Below the pieces are notes generated by a model, which was not told where the DNA came from, did no database searches, and was given only the letters and a program-made list of their open reading frames with translations. This document shows, in pieces, positions 15,934-24,498 of a stretch of DNA of 57,326 bases. How positions within the stretch are numbered: the stretch's first letter is position 1; each line of letters starts with the position of its first letter. Source of the stretch: CAYXLI01 sp964464925 (lineage in GTDB: Bacteria > Acidobacteriota > Terriglobia > Bryobacterales > Bryobacteraceae); the NCBI GenBank assembly GCA_964464925.1, contig CAYXLI010000035.1, positions 1-57,326 of the forward strand, read 5' to 3'. The position numbers were made by a program, and so were the translations under genes.

Positions 15934-17348
15934 CGGCGTGGCGGAAACGTCGCACAGAAGCTTCCCGGAAAATTCAGGCCAATCCGGCGGGAACAGTTGC
16001 ACAAGTTCACTGGCGCGATCGAGTGTTGCTCGTCATCTGTCTTCTCTTTGCGATCGGGTATTATCTGACCGCCGAGCCCCGGCCTCTGCATCTCTACCCG
16101 GAGCACAGTGCATACAACCAGCTTGCCGACGCATTCCTGGCGGGGCAGACCAGCCTCCTCGTAAAGCCTGCGCCTGAGCTGGTGTCGCTTCCGGACCCGT
16201 ATGATCCAGCCGCCAACGGCCGCTACCGCCTTCATGACATGAGCCTGTACAAAGGCAGATGGTTTCTATACTTCGGCCCCAGTCCCGTCATCACGTTGTT
16301 TATCCCTTGGCGTCTGCTTACTGGAAGCGTGCTGCCGGATCATCTTGGAGTCGTCATCTTCGCCTGCGGCGCTCTCTTCGCTGGAATCCAACTCCTTCGG
16401 CGCCTGCTCACGCAGTTCTTTCCGGATACCAGCGCGACCTGGTTCTACTTCTTCTCAATCGTCCTCGGTTTCGCAAACGTAATGCCTTTCCTGCTGCGCC
16501 GGCCGCAGTTCTATGAGACCGCGATCGCATGCGGCCAATGTTTTGCCCTGTTCGGAATCTGGGGCGTTTTCGGTCTGATCGCAAGACCCGCGGCATACAA
16601 GGCCGCGCCGTTTGCCGGTCTCGCCTTCGGGCTCGCTGTGGGAGCCAGACCGCAACTTGTTTTCGCGGGCCTGGCCGTTCTCCTGCTCCTCGTCTTTCCT
16701 GTGTTGGTTCCAGCCAGGCAGCGATGGCGGAACGCCCTGCTGGTGGCTGTCCCTTTCGGCCTCGCCCTCGTTGCCCTTGCTTCTTACAATTACGTTCGCT
16801 TCGATTCACCCTTTGAGTTCGGCAATCACTATCAGCTTGCGGCTGTGAACGTCCGGCAACTCGGCTCCTTCCGGCCCGGCGCGTTTCTAACCAGCCTTTA
16901 TTTCACGTTAGTCAGCCCCGTCTCGCTATCCGGCAGGTTCCCCTTCCTGTTTGGAACCTCTGATCCGCCTTTCGATCTACCGAATCACTACGGTCTCGAG
17001 GCGATCGCCGGGATTGTGTGGCTGTTGCCCTATGTGCTTGCGCTGTTCAGCGCGCCGCGGCTTGTTCGCAAGGTTTCCCAAGAGCGCTCGAATCTCCTGC
17101 GGTCTACCTTGATTCTGTTCACCACCATGATTGCGATTTGGATCGCGATTGACGGCTCCGTAGGAGCCACCATGCGCTATTGCGCCGATTGGTCCAGCGC
17201 CGCCTACATTGCATCCGTACTAGTGCTTGCAGGTTGGCTGAATCTCAGCCGTAACTCTTTTCTTCCTATTGCTCTCCTCGTGATGGGCTTCTGGACTCTG
17301 CTGGTCAACGCCGCCCTCGCCTACAACAGCTACTTCGGAATCCCCTAG
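15930..17348 (+). CDS. Multi-pass membrane protein, possible lipid-linked sugar transferase
   Basis: The start is the GTG at 15930, overlapping the methyltransferase TGA (GTGA), giving 472 residues. After a basic N-terminus there are roughly nine to eleven hydrophobic segments. The first periplasmic loop contains Tyr-Pro-Glu-His and several Asp and Pro residues, in the position where GT-C glycosyltransferases keep their catalytic acidic residue. The general layout resembles GT39/GT83-like mannosyl- or arabinosyltransferases, but I cannot assign a family firmly. Being last in the glycosyltransferase/methyltransferase operon, it may use the polyprenyl-linked sugar made by the first gene. Confidence 0.78.
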   Translation: MTAWRKRRTEASRKIQANPAGTVAQVHWRDRVLLVICLLFAIGYYLTAEPRPLHLYPEHSAYNQLADAFLAGQTSLLVKPAPELVSLPDPYDPAANGRYRLHDMSLYKGRWFLYFGPSPVITLFIPWRLLTGSVLPDHLGVVIFACGALFAGIQLLRRLLTQFFPDTSATWFYFFSIVLGFANVMPFLLRRPQFYETAIACGQCFALFGIWGVFGLIARPAAYKAAPFAGLAFGLAVGARPQLVFAGLAVLLLLVFPVLVPARQRWRNALLVAVPFGLALVALASYNYVRFDSPFEFGNHYQLAAVNVRQLGSFRPGAFLTSLYFTLVSPVSLSGRFPFLFGTSDPPFDLPNHYGLEAIAGIVWLLPYVLALFSAPRLVRKVSQERSNLLRSTLILFTTMIAIWIAIDGSVGATMRYCADWSSAAYIASVLVLAGWLNLSRNSFLPIALLVMGFWTLLVNAALAYNSYFGIP

Positions 17349-17398
17349 CGAACCGGGGACCTGCGCCTCCCAAACCGGAAAAGTCCCTCGCCCCGGCA

Positions 17399-17404
17399 TA
17401 CAAT
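17399..17404 (+). promoter_or_regulatory. -10 element suggesting a leaderless glycoside-hydrolase-like transcript
   Basis: TACAAT ends 8 nt before the ATG at 17413, and the intervening bases contain no Shine-Dalgarno. Confidence 0.45.
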
Positions 17405-17412
17405 CAATAGCC

Positions 17413-19539
17413 ATGCAAGCCTCCCGTCGTGACTTCCTGCGCACCACCGCCGCGCTCGCGGCCACTCCTCTGATGGCTGCCGAGCAGCCCGCCTGGTTCG
17501 ATAAGCCGATGCGCTGGGCGCAGGTTGTTTTTACGGAAGACGACCCCGGCAATTACGATCCCTCGTTCTGGTTCGACTACTTCAAGCGCACTCACTCCGG
17601 CGGCGCGTGCCTCGCCGGCGGCGGCTGCATGGCCTTCTACCCGACGAAAATTCCGCTTCATTACAAAAGCAAGTTCCTGGGCAATCGTGATCCGTTCGGT
17701 GAGATGGTGGAAGGCTGCCGAAAGTTAGGGATGAACGTGATTGCGCGAACTGACCCGCACGCCGCGCATCAGGATGTCTATGACGCTCATCCCGATTGGA
17801 TTGCAGTCGATGCGCAAGGGCGCAAGAGGCGCCACTGGGCCAACCCGGAACTCTGGGTAACCTGCGCGCTTGGTCCCTACAATTTCGACTTCATGACGCA
17901 AGTCACGAAAGAGATCGTTTCGCTCTATAAAGTGGATGGCGTTTTCAGTAATCGTTGGGCCGGCAGCGGACAATGCTTCTGCGAGCACTGCCAGACGAAC
18001 TTCAAGAAATTCTCCGGTGGCCTCGATCTGCCGCGCACCGCGAATCCGCAGGACCCGGCGCGCCGCCAGTACATCCTCTGGAATCAGCACCGCCTTTTTG
18101 AATTGTGGCGGCTGTGGGATGCCGAGATAAAGAAACTCAATCCCAACGCCGCCTTCATCGCCAACTCCGGCGGAGGTGCCACCAGTGCGCTCGACATGAA
18201 GACCATCGGCGAGCTCGCGCCCATTCTCTTCGCAGACCGCCAGGCGCGCCGTGGGCTCATGACGCCCTGGTCCAATGGCAAAAATGGCAAGGAATACCGT
18301 TCCACAATGGGCCGCAAACCCATCGGCGGGATCTTCAGCATCGGCCTCGAAGAGCCCTACCGCTGGAAGGATTCCGTCCAATCCGGCGAAGAAATCCGCG
18401 TCTGGGTAGCCGACGGAATCGCCCAGGGCCTGCGCCCCTGGTTCGCGAAATTCAACGCCAAGCCCTATGACAAGCGCTGGATGCCCGTCGTTGAGGACAT
18501 CTATAAATGGCACTACAAGAACGAGCGCTATTTACGAAACGAAGCCAACCTCGCCCGGATCGGCATGGTCTACTCGCAGCAAACCGCCCATTTCTATGGC
18601 TCAAAGGTCGAGGAGGCAACGAACGGCTTCTACCACGCGCTGGTCGAAGCGCGGCTTCCTTTCGAGATGGTTCACGATGGATTGCTCGATGCGGAGCGCT
18701 TGCGCCCATTCAAGACGCTCGTACTCCCGAACATCGCTGCTCTCTCTGATTCGCAGTGCGCCCAGCTACGCGCATTCGTCCAGCAAGGCGGCAGCATCGT
18801 CGCCACGCATGAAACATCGCTGTACGACGAGTGGGGCGTACGCCGCGGTAATTTCGGCCTCGCTGATCTGTTCGGATGCACCTTTAATGGCAAGGTGGAC
18901 GGACCCGTCCAAAACTCATACCTCAACATCGACGATCCTGCACACCCGCTCACCAAAGGCCTTGAGGACGCGCCGCGCATCATCCACGGCGTGAATCAGG
19001 TTCGCGTCAAACCGTCCATCCCGTTTAAGGCGCCCATCACCGAGGTCCCTTCTTACCCGGATCTGCCGATGGAGGACGTCTACCCACGGGTGGCTCACAC
19101 CGATTCGGCGGGGGTGTACTCGTCACAGCACGGCAACGGGCGCGTAGTTTATTTTCCTTGGGATATCGATCGTACGTTCTGGGAAGTGCTCAGCCCCGAT
19201 CATGGAAAACTTCTGCGCAACGCGGTGTCGTGGGCTGCCAACGAGCCCGCCCCAATCGAGGTCAGCGGACCCGGCTTGATCGACATTGCGCTCTGGAGCC
19301 AGAAAAGCTCGCTCGCCGCGCACCTGGTCAATCTCACGAACCCGATGGCGATGAAAGGTCCCTACCGCGAGGTCATCCCGATCGGCCCCATCCAGGTCAG
19401 GATACGAGTCGAACACGCTCCGAAGTCCGTGCGCTTGCTCGTGCTCGATAAGGCCGCGCCGTTCCAGCATCGTGGCGGCTTCGTGGAAGTACAGGTCCCC
19501 TCGATCGGAGTGCACGAAGTCGTCGCGATCGATCTCTGA
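17413..19539 (+). CDS. Tat-exported glycoside-hydrolase-like protein (GHL6 / beta-galactosidase-trimerisation type)
   Basis: A 708-residue protein with a Tat leader (S-R-R-D-F-L-R at 4-10). Residues about 30-380 look like a TIM-barrel of the hypothetical glycosyl hydrolase 6 type, with a cysteine pair in C-F-C-E-H-C-Q. Residues about 390-590 resemble the flavodoxin-like trimerisation domain of GH42 beta-galactosidases, including a T-L-V-L-P-N-I-A-A-L-S segment. The C-terminal ~100 residues are beta-rich. Such proteins probably act on glycans in the periplasm; the substrate and catalytic residues cannot be fixed here. The gene follows the glycosyltransferase operon by 64 bp but appears to have its own promoter. 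Confidence 0.8.
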   Translation: MQASRRDFLRTTAALAATPLMAAEQPAWFDKPMRWAQVVFTEDDPGNYDPSFWFDYFKRTHSGGACLAGGGCMAFYPTKIPLHYKSKFLGNRDPFGEMVEGCRKLGMNVIARTDPHAAHQDVYDAHPDWIAVDAQGRKRRHWANPELWVTCALGPYNFDFMTQVTKEIVSLYKVDGVFSNRWAGSGQCFCEHCQTNFKKFSGGLDLPRTANPQDPARRQYILWNQHRLFELWRLWDAEIKKLNPNAAFIANSGGGATSALDMKTIGELAPILFADRQARRGLMTPWSNGKNGKEYRSTMGRKPIGGIFSIGLEEPYRWKDSVQSGEEIRVWVADGIAQGLRPWFAKFNAKPYDKRWMPVVEDIYKWHYKNERYLRNEANLARIGMVYSQQTAHFYGSKVEEATNGFYHALVEARLPFEMVHDGLLDAERLRPFKTLVLPNIAALSDSQCAQLRAFVQQGGSIVATHETSLYDEWGVRRGNFGLADLFGCTFNGKVDGPVQNSYLNIDDPAHPLTKGLEDAPRIIHGVNQVRVKPSIPFKAPITEVPSYPDLPMEDVYPRVAHTDSAGVYSSQHGNGRVVYFPWDIDRTFWEVLSPDHGKLLRNAVSWAANEPAPIEVSGPGLIDIALWSQKSSLAAHLVNLTNPMAMKGPYREVIPIGPIQVRIRVEHAPKSVRLLVLDKAAPFQHRGGFVEVQVPSIGVHEVVAIDL

Positions 19540-19540
19540 A

Positions 19541-20413
19541 CTACAGCCCTGCGTTGCGCGCTGCAATCCGGGCCAGGCTCGCCCAATCGGCTTTTTCCTG
19601 ACCGAGTGCGATTGCTTCCAAAAAATGATCCCGTAAGACGCTGGCGAACGGCATCGGCGCAGCCAGTTCCTGCGCAGTTTCGAGCGTTAGCCGCACGTCC
19701 TTCATTCCGAGCTTCAAAGCGAAACCCGCCTCGAATTTCTCCTCCGCAATGATGCGTCCGTAGTTGGCATACACCGGGGAGCCAAACAGCGCATTCATCA
19801 CATCCAGAAAGAGCTGCGGAGTAACACCTGCTTTGCGTAGAGTCGCAAACGCCTCCCCGAAACTCTCGAGCATACTGGCGATCATGAAATTCCCGCAGAG
19901 CTTCACCGCATTTGCCTGCCAGGCCTCTTCCCCTGCCACGAAGCTCTGCCGCCCGACCGCATCAAAAATCGGCTGGCAATCCTTCAGTGTGGCCGCCGGT
20001 CCTCCCGCCACCACCAGCAGCTTCTTCGCTTCAGCCGCATCCGGGCGGCCGAATACCGGAGCACTCACGTACCGCTGTCCATGTTCCGAGTGTTCCTCTG
20101 CAAGCGATCGTGCGAGCTTCGTGCTGATCGTGCTGCTGGATATGTGGACCGCTCCGCGTTTCAGCGCTCGCAGCAAGCCGTTGCCGCCGGAGACAACCTG
20201 CCTCACTGCATCGTCATCGGCCAGCATCGTGATTGCGGCTTCCGCATCCCGGGCCGCTTCCGCCGGCGATTCCGACACGCGCGCGCCCTCCGCTTGCAGC
20301 GGTTCGGCCTTGCTGCGGGTTCGGTTATAAACGGTAAGCTCGTGTCCGGCGCGAAGCAGATTCCGAGCCATTCCCGAGCCCATGTTTCCCAAGCCCACGA
20401 ATGCGATTTTCAT
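19541..20413 (-). CDS. NAD(P)-dependent beta-hydroxyacid dehydrogenase (3-hydroxyisobutyrate dehydrogenase family)
   Basis: A 290-residue two-domain oxidoreductase. The N-terminal Rossmann fold has G-L-G-N-M-G at 7-12. The second motif with N-A-V-K-L-C-G-N carries the catalytic Lys of the family. The last ~120 residues form the all-helical C-terminal domain. Members oxidise or reduce small beta-hydroxyacids such as tartronate semialdehyde, glyoxylate or succinate semialdehyde. Residues after the nucleotide-binding strand (Y-N-R-T) favour NADPH. Its stop lies 1 bp from that of the convergent glycoside-hydrolase-like gene. Confidence 0.9.
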   Translation of the reverse strand: MKIAFVGLGNMGSGMARNLLRAGHELTVYNRTRSKAEPLQAEGARVSESPAEAARDAEAAITMLADDDAVRQVVSGGNGLLRALKRGAVHISSSTISTKLARSLAEEHSEHGQRYVSAPVFGRPDAAEAKKLLVVAGGPAATLKDCQPIFDAVGRQSFVAGEEAWQANAVKLCGNFMIASMLESFGEAFATLRKAGVTPQLFLDVMNALFGSPVYANYGRIIAEEKFEAGFALKLGMKDVRLTLETAQELAAPMPFASVLRDHFLEAIALGQEKADWASLARIAARNAGL

Positions 20414-20471
20414 ATGTGCAGATAGACGCGGCTGGTCTATTCGGCCTTACAGGAAACAACGGTTTTGCTCG

Positions 20472-20903
20472 CTAGCTACCGCGATGGTTCTCGCGAAATT
20501 CCTCGTCGATCGCTTTGCGCCCGCGGAACCCCTCGTCCACACCGTGCCAGAAGCCGATTCCCTCTTCCCCGAATCGCCAGCACAGGTAGACCTCATCGCC
20601 CCGGTAGAGCGTCGGAAAATCGATGAGTCCAATATCGAGATCCTTTACCAGGCATCCGATCTCCTGAATCTCTTCGAATCGCTCTTTCAACTTCACGGCC
20701 GCGTTATCCTTGCGCGCACGAACAGCCAGGATCTTGCCTGAGTCCAGCCGCACCCCGCCCATCAGGTAAATCTGCTGCGTAACCGCTTCGATTTCCCGTT
20801 CCGCCGTCTCGTATTCAGACTTCAGGAAGAGCGCATCCTTCAGAACCTTCTCGACGGCTGGCAGTGCCGCCTCAGCTTCCGTCAGAGTAAAGTAACGAGG
20901 CAC
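20472..20903 (-). CDS. DUF2203 family protein
   Basis: A 143-residue protein starting at a GTG that directly follows the yjbQ stop (TGAGTG, no gap), so the two are coupled. The N-terminal Phe-Thr-Leu-x-Glu-Ala-x-x-x-Leu-Pro motif, a middle helical part and the C-terminal F-W-H-G-V-D-E-G-F-x-G-R block are those of DUF2203. The function of the family is unknown. The Trp-His-Gly and acidic cluster at the C-terminus could bind a ligand or metal. Confidence 0.87.
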   Translation of the reverse strand: MPRYFTLTEAEAALPAVEKVLKDALFLKSEYETAEREIEAVTQQIYLMGGVRLDSGKILAVRARKDNAAVKLKERFEEIQEIGCLVKDLDIGLIDFPTLYRGDEVYLCWRFGEEGIGFWHGVDEGFRGRKAIDEEFRENHRGS

Positions 20904-21407
20904 TCAGATGCCGCAAATCTGAACGGACAGCGACCGGCTTCGCGGCCCGTCGAATTCGGCAAACATGATGTTCTGCCAGGTACCCAGCAGCACGCTCGCG
21001 TTCCGGACTTGCAGACAGAGCGTCTGGCCCATCAGCATCCCGCGGAGATGCGAATCGGCATTGCTTCGTTCGCAGTCGGAGAACTGAGGATCGTTGTGCC
21101 GGTAATACCGCTCCCGCTCCACCACGGTCTCCAGGAAATTCTTCACGTCGTGTACCAGCGCGTCCTGCCACTCGTTGATGAAAACGGCAGTCGTCGTGTG
21201 CAGGCTCTGCAGATGGATAATCCCATCCTTGATCCCGCTCTTGCGGACAATCTCGTTCACCCGATCCGTAATATTCAACAACTGAGTCCTGTCGTTTGTG
21301 ATCCAATCGACCACCCGGTTGAAAACTTTGTACGTGCCCTGGTTCGCAGGAGAAGCAGGCTCCCCGTTCATCGCAGCTTCGGCAACTTGGGATTTCGGTG
21401 AACTCAT
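20904..21407 (-). CDS. yjbQ: YjbQ family protein (UPF0047, secondary thiamine-phosphate synthase-like)
   Basis: A 167-residue protein with an N-terminal extension of about 25 Ser/Pro/Ala-rich residues before the conserved core. The core shows S-L-H-T-T-T-A-V-F-I-N-E, the D-S-H-L-R-G-M-L-M-G helix and L-G-T-W-Q-N-I-M-F-A-E-F-D-G-P-R near the C-terminus. E. coli YjbQ has weak thiamine-phosphate synthase activity, but the true role is unsettled. The invariant histidines may bind a metal. It is directly coupled to the DUF2203 gene. Met13 is an alternative start. Confidence 0.9.
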   Translation of the reverse strand: MSSPKSQVAEAAMNGEPASPANQGTYKVFNRVVDWITNDRTQLLNITDRVNEIVRKSGIKDGIIHLQSLHTTTAVFINEWQDALVHDVKNFLETVVERERYYRHNDPQFSDCERSNADSHLRGMLMGQTLCLQVRNASVLLGTWQNIMFAEFDGPRSRSLSVQICGI

Positions 21408-21544
21408 CGGAGTGTCCTTTACAGTCTCAGATCCATCAACTCGTGGCGCAGATGCACGGAAGTACTACTGCACCCTGAGTATAACAGCCCTCGGTTCACG
21501 GGAAATCATCGCAATTAAGATTCCGTTTATACTGGAGAAAGGGT

Positions 21545-21850
21545 ATGTTCACCGGTCGTTCGCACGTCTGGCGCCTGCTGCTCACGGTCCTCGTACTGCT
21601 GAGTACCCTCACCGTCACTGCGGCTGCACTCAACCCTTCCCACGGCCATCCAAGTATCAGTCACGATTGTGCGGTCTGTCAGGCCGGACACCTTCTTTTG
21701 GTGCAAGCCTCGGCTGTTCCGCAGGTGGAACCCTACGCGGTTTTCGCTGAACCCGTAACCGACTTGGATCTTCAGATCCACAAGACTTGCTTCGTTCGTT
21801 CCGCCCCATCCCGCGCTCCACCTGCCGTCCCCTCGTTTCTCTTCTTTTAG
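21545..21850 (+). CDS. Small exported Cys/His-rich protein (DUF2946-like)
   Basis: A 101-residue protein with a signal peptide or membrane anchor (about residues 8-28). The segment following it reads S-H-G-H-P-S-I-S-H-D-C-A-V-C-Q-A-G-H, with two cysteines and four histidines in close range. This suits binding of a soft or transition metal and resembles the small DUF2946-type proteins found next to metal-uptake or efflux genes. The C-terminus is Pro/Ala-rich and ends Phe-Leu-Phe-Phe. A TATACT hexamer at 21528-21533 and AAAGGG before the ATG suggest its own start signals. It immediately precedes the TonB-dependent receptor gene. Confidence 0.72.
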   Translation: MFTGRSHVWRLLLTVLVLLSTLTVTAAALNPSHGHPSISHDCAVCQAGHLLLVQASAVPQVEPYAVFAEPVTDLDLQIHKTCFVRSAPSRAPPAVPSFLFF

Positions 21851-21851
21851 A

Positions 21852-21884
21852 CCCGCTGAACTTTCGGCGGGCTGTCTGGTTTTT
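21852..21884 (+). terminator. Possible weak terminator before the receptor gene
   Basis: CCCGC (21852-21856) and GCGGG (21867-21871) can pair across a 10-nt loop, and a T-run begins about 8 nt later. The stem is short, so partial read-through into the receptor gene is likely. Confidence 0.3.
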
Positions 21885-21889
21885 CTAAG

Positions 21890-21895
21890 TACACT
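21890..21895 (+). promoter_or_regulatory. -10 element of the TonB-dependent receptor gene
   Basis: TACACT lies 15 nt before the ATG at 21911. The predicted short leader contains GAGGGA (21901-21906) as ribosome-binding site, so this gene appears to be leadered. Confidence 0.45.
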
Positions 21896-21910
21896 CTTCC
21901 GAGGGAACTC

Positions 21911-24490
21911 ATGTTCAGTCGCGCACTTTTCCTTTTCACACTTGTGATGGCATCGCAAGCGTTTGCGGCGCCCCAGACTACCGCTACCGGCGGAACCATT
22001 GACGGTTCCGTTACGGACCCATCCGGTCTTCCTGTTCCCGGAGCTGCTGTCGAAGTACAAAACCCGGTTAGCGGCTATAAACGTAACCTTAACGCGGACG
22101 AGAATGGCGCTTTTCACCTGTCCAACATTCCACCGAACAAATATCATGTGGTCGTCAGTTCTACTGGCTTTACCCCGTACCAGGTAGATGTTCAGATCCG
22201 GTCCAGCGTGCCTATTACTCTGAAGGCGCCTCTCGCGCTTGCGCAAGGCAGCACTTCCGTCACGGTTACTGGCGACGCGTCGGATCTGCTGGAAGATGTG
22301 CCTTCCGCTCACGCCGACGTGGATCGCACGCTGATTGAGAAACTGCCCTCAGGCCAGCCTGGGTCCGGCTTGAGCAACGCGATCACATTGGCCGCGCCCG
22401 GAGTAGTGGCTGATTCGAACGGCTTCTTCCACCCGCTGGGCGATCACGCTCAGACTTCTTTCGTGGTCGACAATCAACCCATTTCCGATCAGCAAAGCAA
22501 ACAATTCTCTACTCAACTTCCACTCAACGCGATTGAATCGTTCGAAGCGGTGTACGGCTTTCCAAGCGCTGAATTCGGCGACAAAACCAGCCTGGTAGTG
22601 AACACCATCACTCGCTCCGGCTTGGGCAGAAAGTTATTCGGCAGTGTCGTTCCGCATTACGGTTCCTTCGGGACCGCCGGCGAAGACGCGACCCTCGGCG
22701 GCGGAAACGCACGCGTGGGAAATTTCACCGCACTCAACTTCACCCGCTCCGGCCGCTTCCTCGACTCGCCGGAGTTCCGCCCCTTTCATGACACCGGCAA
22801 CAACTTCACTTTCTTTAACCGCACCGACTTCACTCCCAGCGCCTATGACACGTTCCACTTGAATCTGTTCGCCTCCCGCAATTGGTTTCAGGTTGCCAAC
22901 ACCTTTGACCAGCAGTTCGCCGGTCAGGATCAGCACCAGCAGGCGCGCACGTTCAACATCGCTCCCGGCTGGGTGCACACGTTCAATGCGAACACGGTTT
23001 TCACGCTGAATCCTTTTTACCGCCAGGACATCGTCCAGTATTACCCTAGCCGCGACGTCACAGCCGACACGCCCGCCACCCTGCAGCAGGACCGGCGCCT
23101 CGGAAACCTCGGCGTCCGCGCTTCTGTGTCTTACGTCAAGGGCATTCACAACATCAAGATCGGCGGCAATCTCTCGCACACGTTTCTTCGGGAGAGCTTT
23201 GGTCTCGGCGTCACGGACCCCACATTCAACGCGGTCTGTCTCAATGCTGCGGGCGACGCCGTTACCGCCCCTTCCCTGCGGAGTGCCGCCGCTTGCGCTC
23301 CTGCCGGTTTCTCGGCCAATCCGGCATTTCAGAGCGGCCTGTTGCCCTTCGACTTAACCCGCGGGGGGCGCCTCTTCCAATTCCGCGGCCGGACCGACGT
23401 GAAGCAGGTCTCCGGTTTCGCCCAGGACGCCATCACGGTCGGCGACTTCACCACCAACATCGGCCTTCGTGTCGATTCGTATAATGGCTTGTCTGACCAG
23501 ATCAGCGTGCAGCCGCGTATTGGCCTGTCTTATCACCTCAAGCCCACGGCGACCGTCATTCGCGCCTCCTTCGCACGCACCATGGAGACGCCTTATAACG
23601 AGAACCTCATTGTTTCCAGCGGAGCCGGCCTTGGCGGTTTAAGCAGCAATGTATTCGGCGCGTTGGGCAGCGAACCGCTCCGCCCGGGTAATCGCAACCA
23701 ATACAATGTGGGTTTCGAACAAAGCGTCACCCGCTTCCTTGCGCTCGACTTGGATTACTTCTGGAAATTCACCCGGAATGCCTATGACTTCGACACGCTC
23801 TTCAATACACCGGTATTCCTTCCCATCTCCTGGTACAAATCAAAGATTGACGGCCTCTCAGGGCGCCTCAATCTCACCCCTGTAAAAGGCTTTAGCGCAT
23901 TCGTCGTGCTGGGTCACACCCGCGCTCGCTTCTTTGGCCCGGAGAATGGCGGCCTCATCTTCAATTCGCCCGTTGAAAAGCCGGTATTCCGGATCGACCA
24001 TGATCAGAAATTCCAGCAAACTACGAACTTACGGTACGAGTTCAAGAACAAAGGCCCGTGGCTTTCGTTCACTTGGCGGTATGACAGCGGACTAGTCGCC
24101 GGCGCCATACCCGGCATCGACGCGGCTCTCGCTCTCGATGGAGCTCAACAAGCGGCGATCGGTGTCTCGTGCGGTGGCGTGTCCGCTACCATCGCGAGTC
24201 CGATCACTTCCTGCTCACCGCAGAATTTCAAGGCCGCCCGCCTTCGCATCCCGGCACCCGGGACACAGAACGACGACACGAACCCCACCCGTGTCTCGCC
24301 GCGCCACCTGTTCGATGCTGGAGCCGGTATTGACAACCTGTTCCACACGGAGAAGTACCGCATCACCGCTCAGTTCAGTGCTCTGAACCTTTCGAACGAA
24401 GTCGCGTTGTATAACTTCCAATCGACCTTCAGCGGTACGCACTTCGTGACGCCGCGCAGCTACCGGATCGAACTTGGAGTCGTGTTCTAG
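21911..24490 (+). CDS. TonB-dependent outer-membrane receptor with carboxypeptidase-regulatory domain
   Basis: An 859-residue outer-membrane protein. A signal peptide (1-19) is followed by a carboxypeptidase-regulatory-like Ig domain (about 25-110, with G-S-V-T-D-P-S-G-L-P-V-P-G-A), a plug domain (about 120-240), and a beta-barrel to the C-terminal Phe. It is shorter than the ~1,100 residues of most acidobacterial oar-type receptors and closer to classical siderophore or vitamin receptors. It should import a ligand using TonB energy; a tonB gene lies at 35151. The ligand is unknown, but the Cys/His protein upstream hints at a metal or metal complex. Confidence 0.92.
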   Translation: MFSRALFLFTLVMASQAFAAPQTTATGGTIDGSVTDPSGLPVPGAAVEVQNPVSGYKRNLNADENGAFHLSNIPPNKYHVVVSSTGFTPYQVDVQIRSSVPITLKAPLALAQGSTSVTVTGDASDLLEDVPSAHADVDRTLIEKLPSGQPGSGLSNAITLAAPGVVADSNGFFHPLGDHAQTSFVVDNQPISDQQSKQFSTQLPLNAIESFEAVYGFPSAEFGDKTSLVVNTITRSGLGRKLFGSVVPHYGSFGTAGEDATLGGGNARVGNFTALNFTRSGRFLDSPEFRPFHDTGNNFTFFNRTDFTPSAYDTFHLNLFASRNWFQVANTFDQQFAGQDQHQQARTFNIAPGWVHTFNANTVFTLNPFYRQDIVQYYPSRDVTADTPATLQQDRRLGNLGVRASVSYVKGIHNIKIGGNLSHTFLRESFGLGVTDPTFNAVCLNAAGDAVTAPSLRSAAACAPAGFSANPAFQSGLLPFDLTRGGRLFQFRGRTDVKQVSGFAQDAITVGDFTTNIGLRVDSYNGLSDQISVQPRIGLSYHLKPTATVIRASFARTMETPYNENLIVSSGAGLGGLSSNVFGALGSEPLRPGNRNQYNVGFEQSVTRFLALDLDYFWKFTRNAYDFDTLFNTPVFLPISWYKSKIDGLSGRLNLTPVKGFSAFVVLGHTRARFFGPENGGLIFNSPVEKPVFRIDHDQKFQQTTNLRYEFKNKGPWLSFTWRYDSGLVAGAIPGIDAALALDGAQQAAIGVSCGGVSATIASPITSCSPQNFKAARLRIPAPGTQNDDTNPTRVSPRHLFDAGAGIDNLFHTEKYRITAQFSALNLSNEVALYNFQSTFSGTHFVTPRSYRIELGVVF

Positions 24491-24498
24491 CATGGGAC

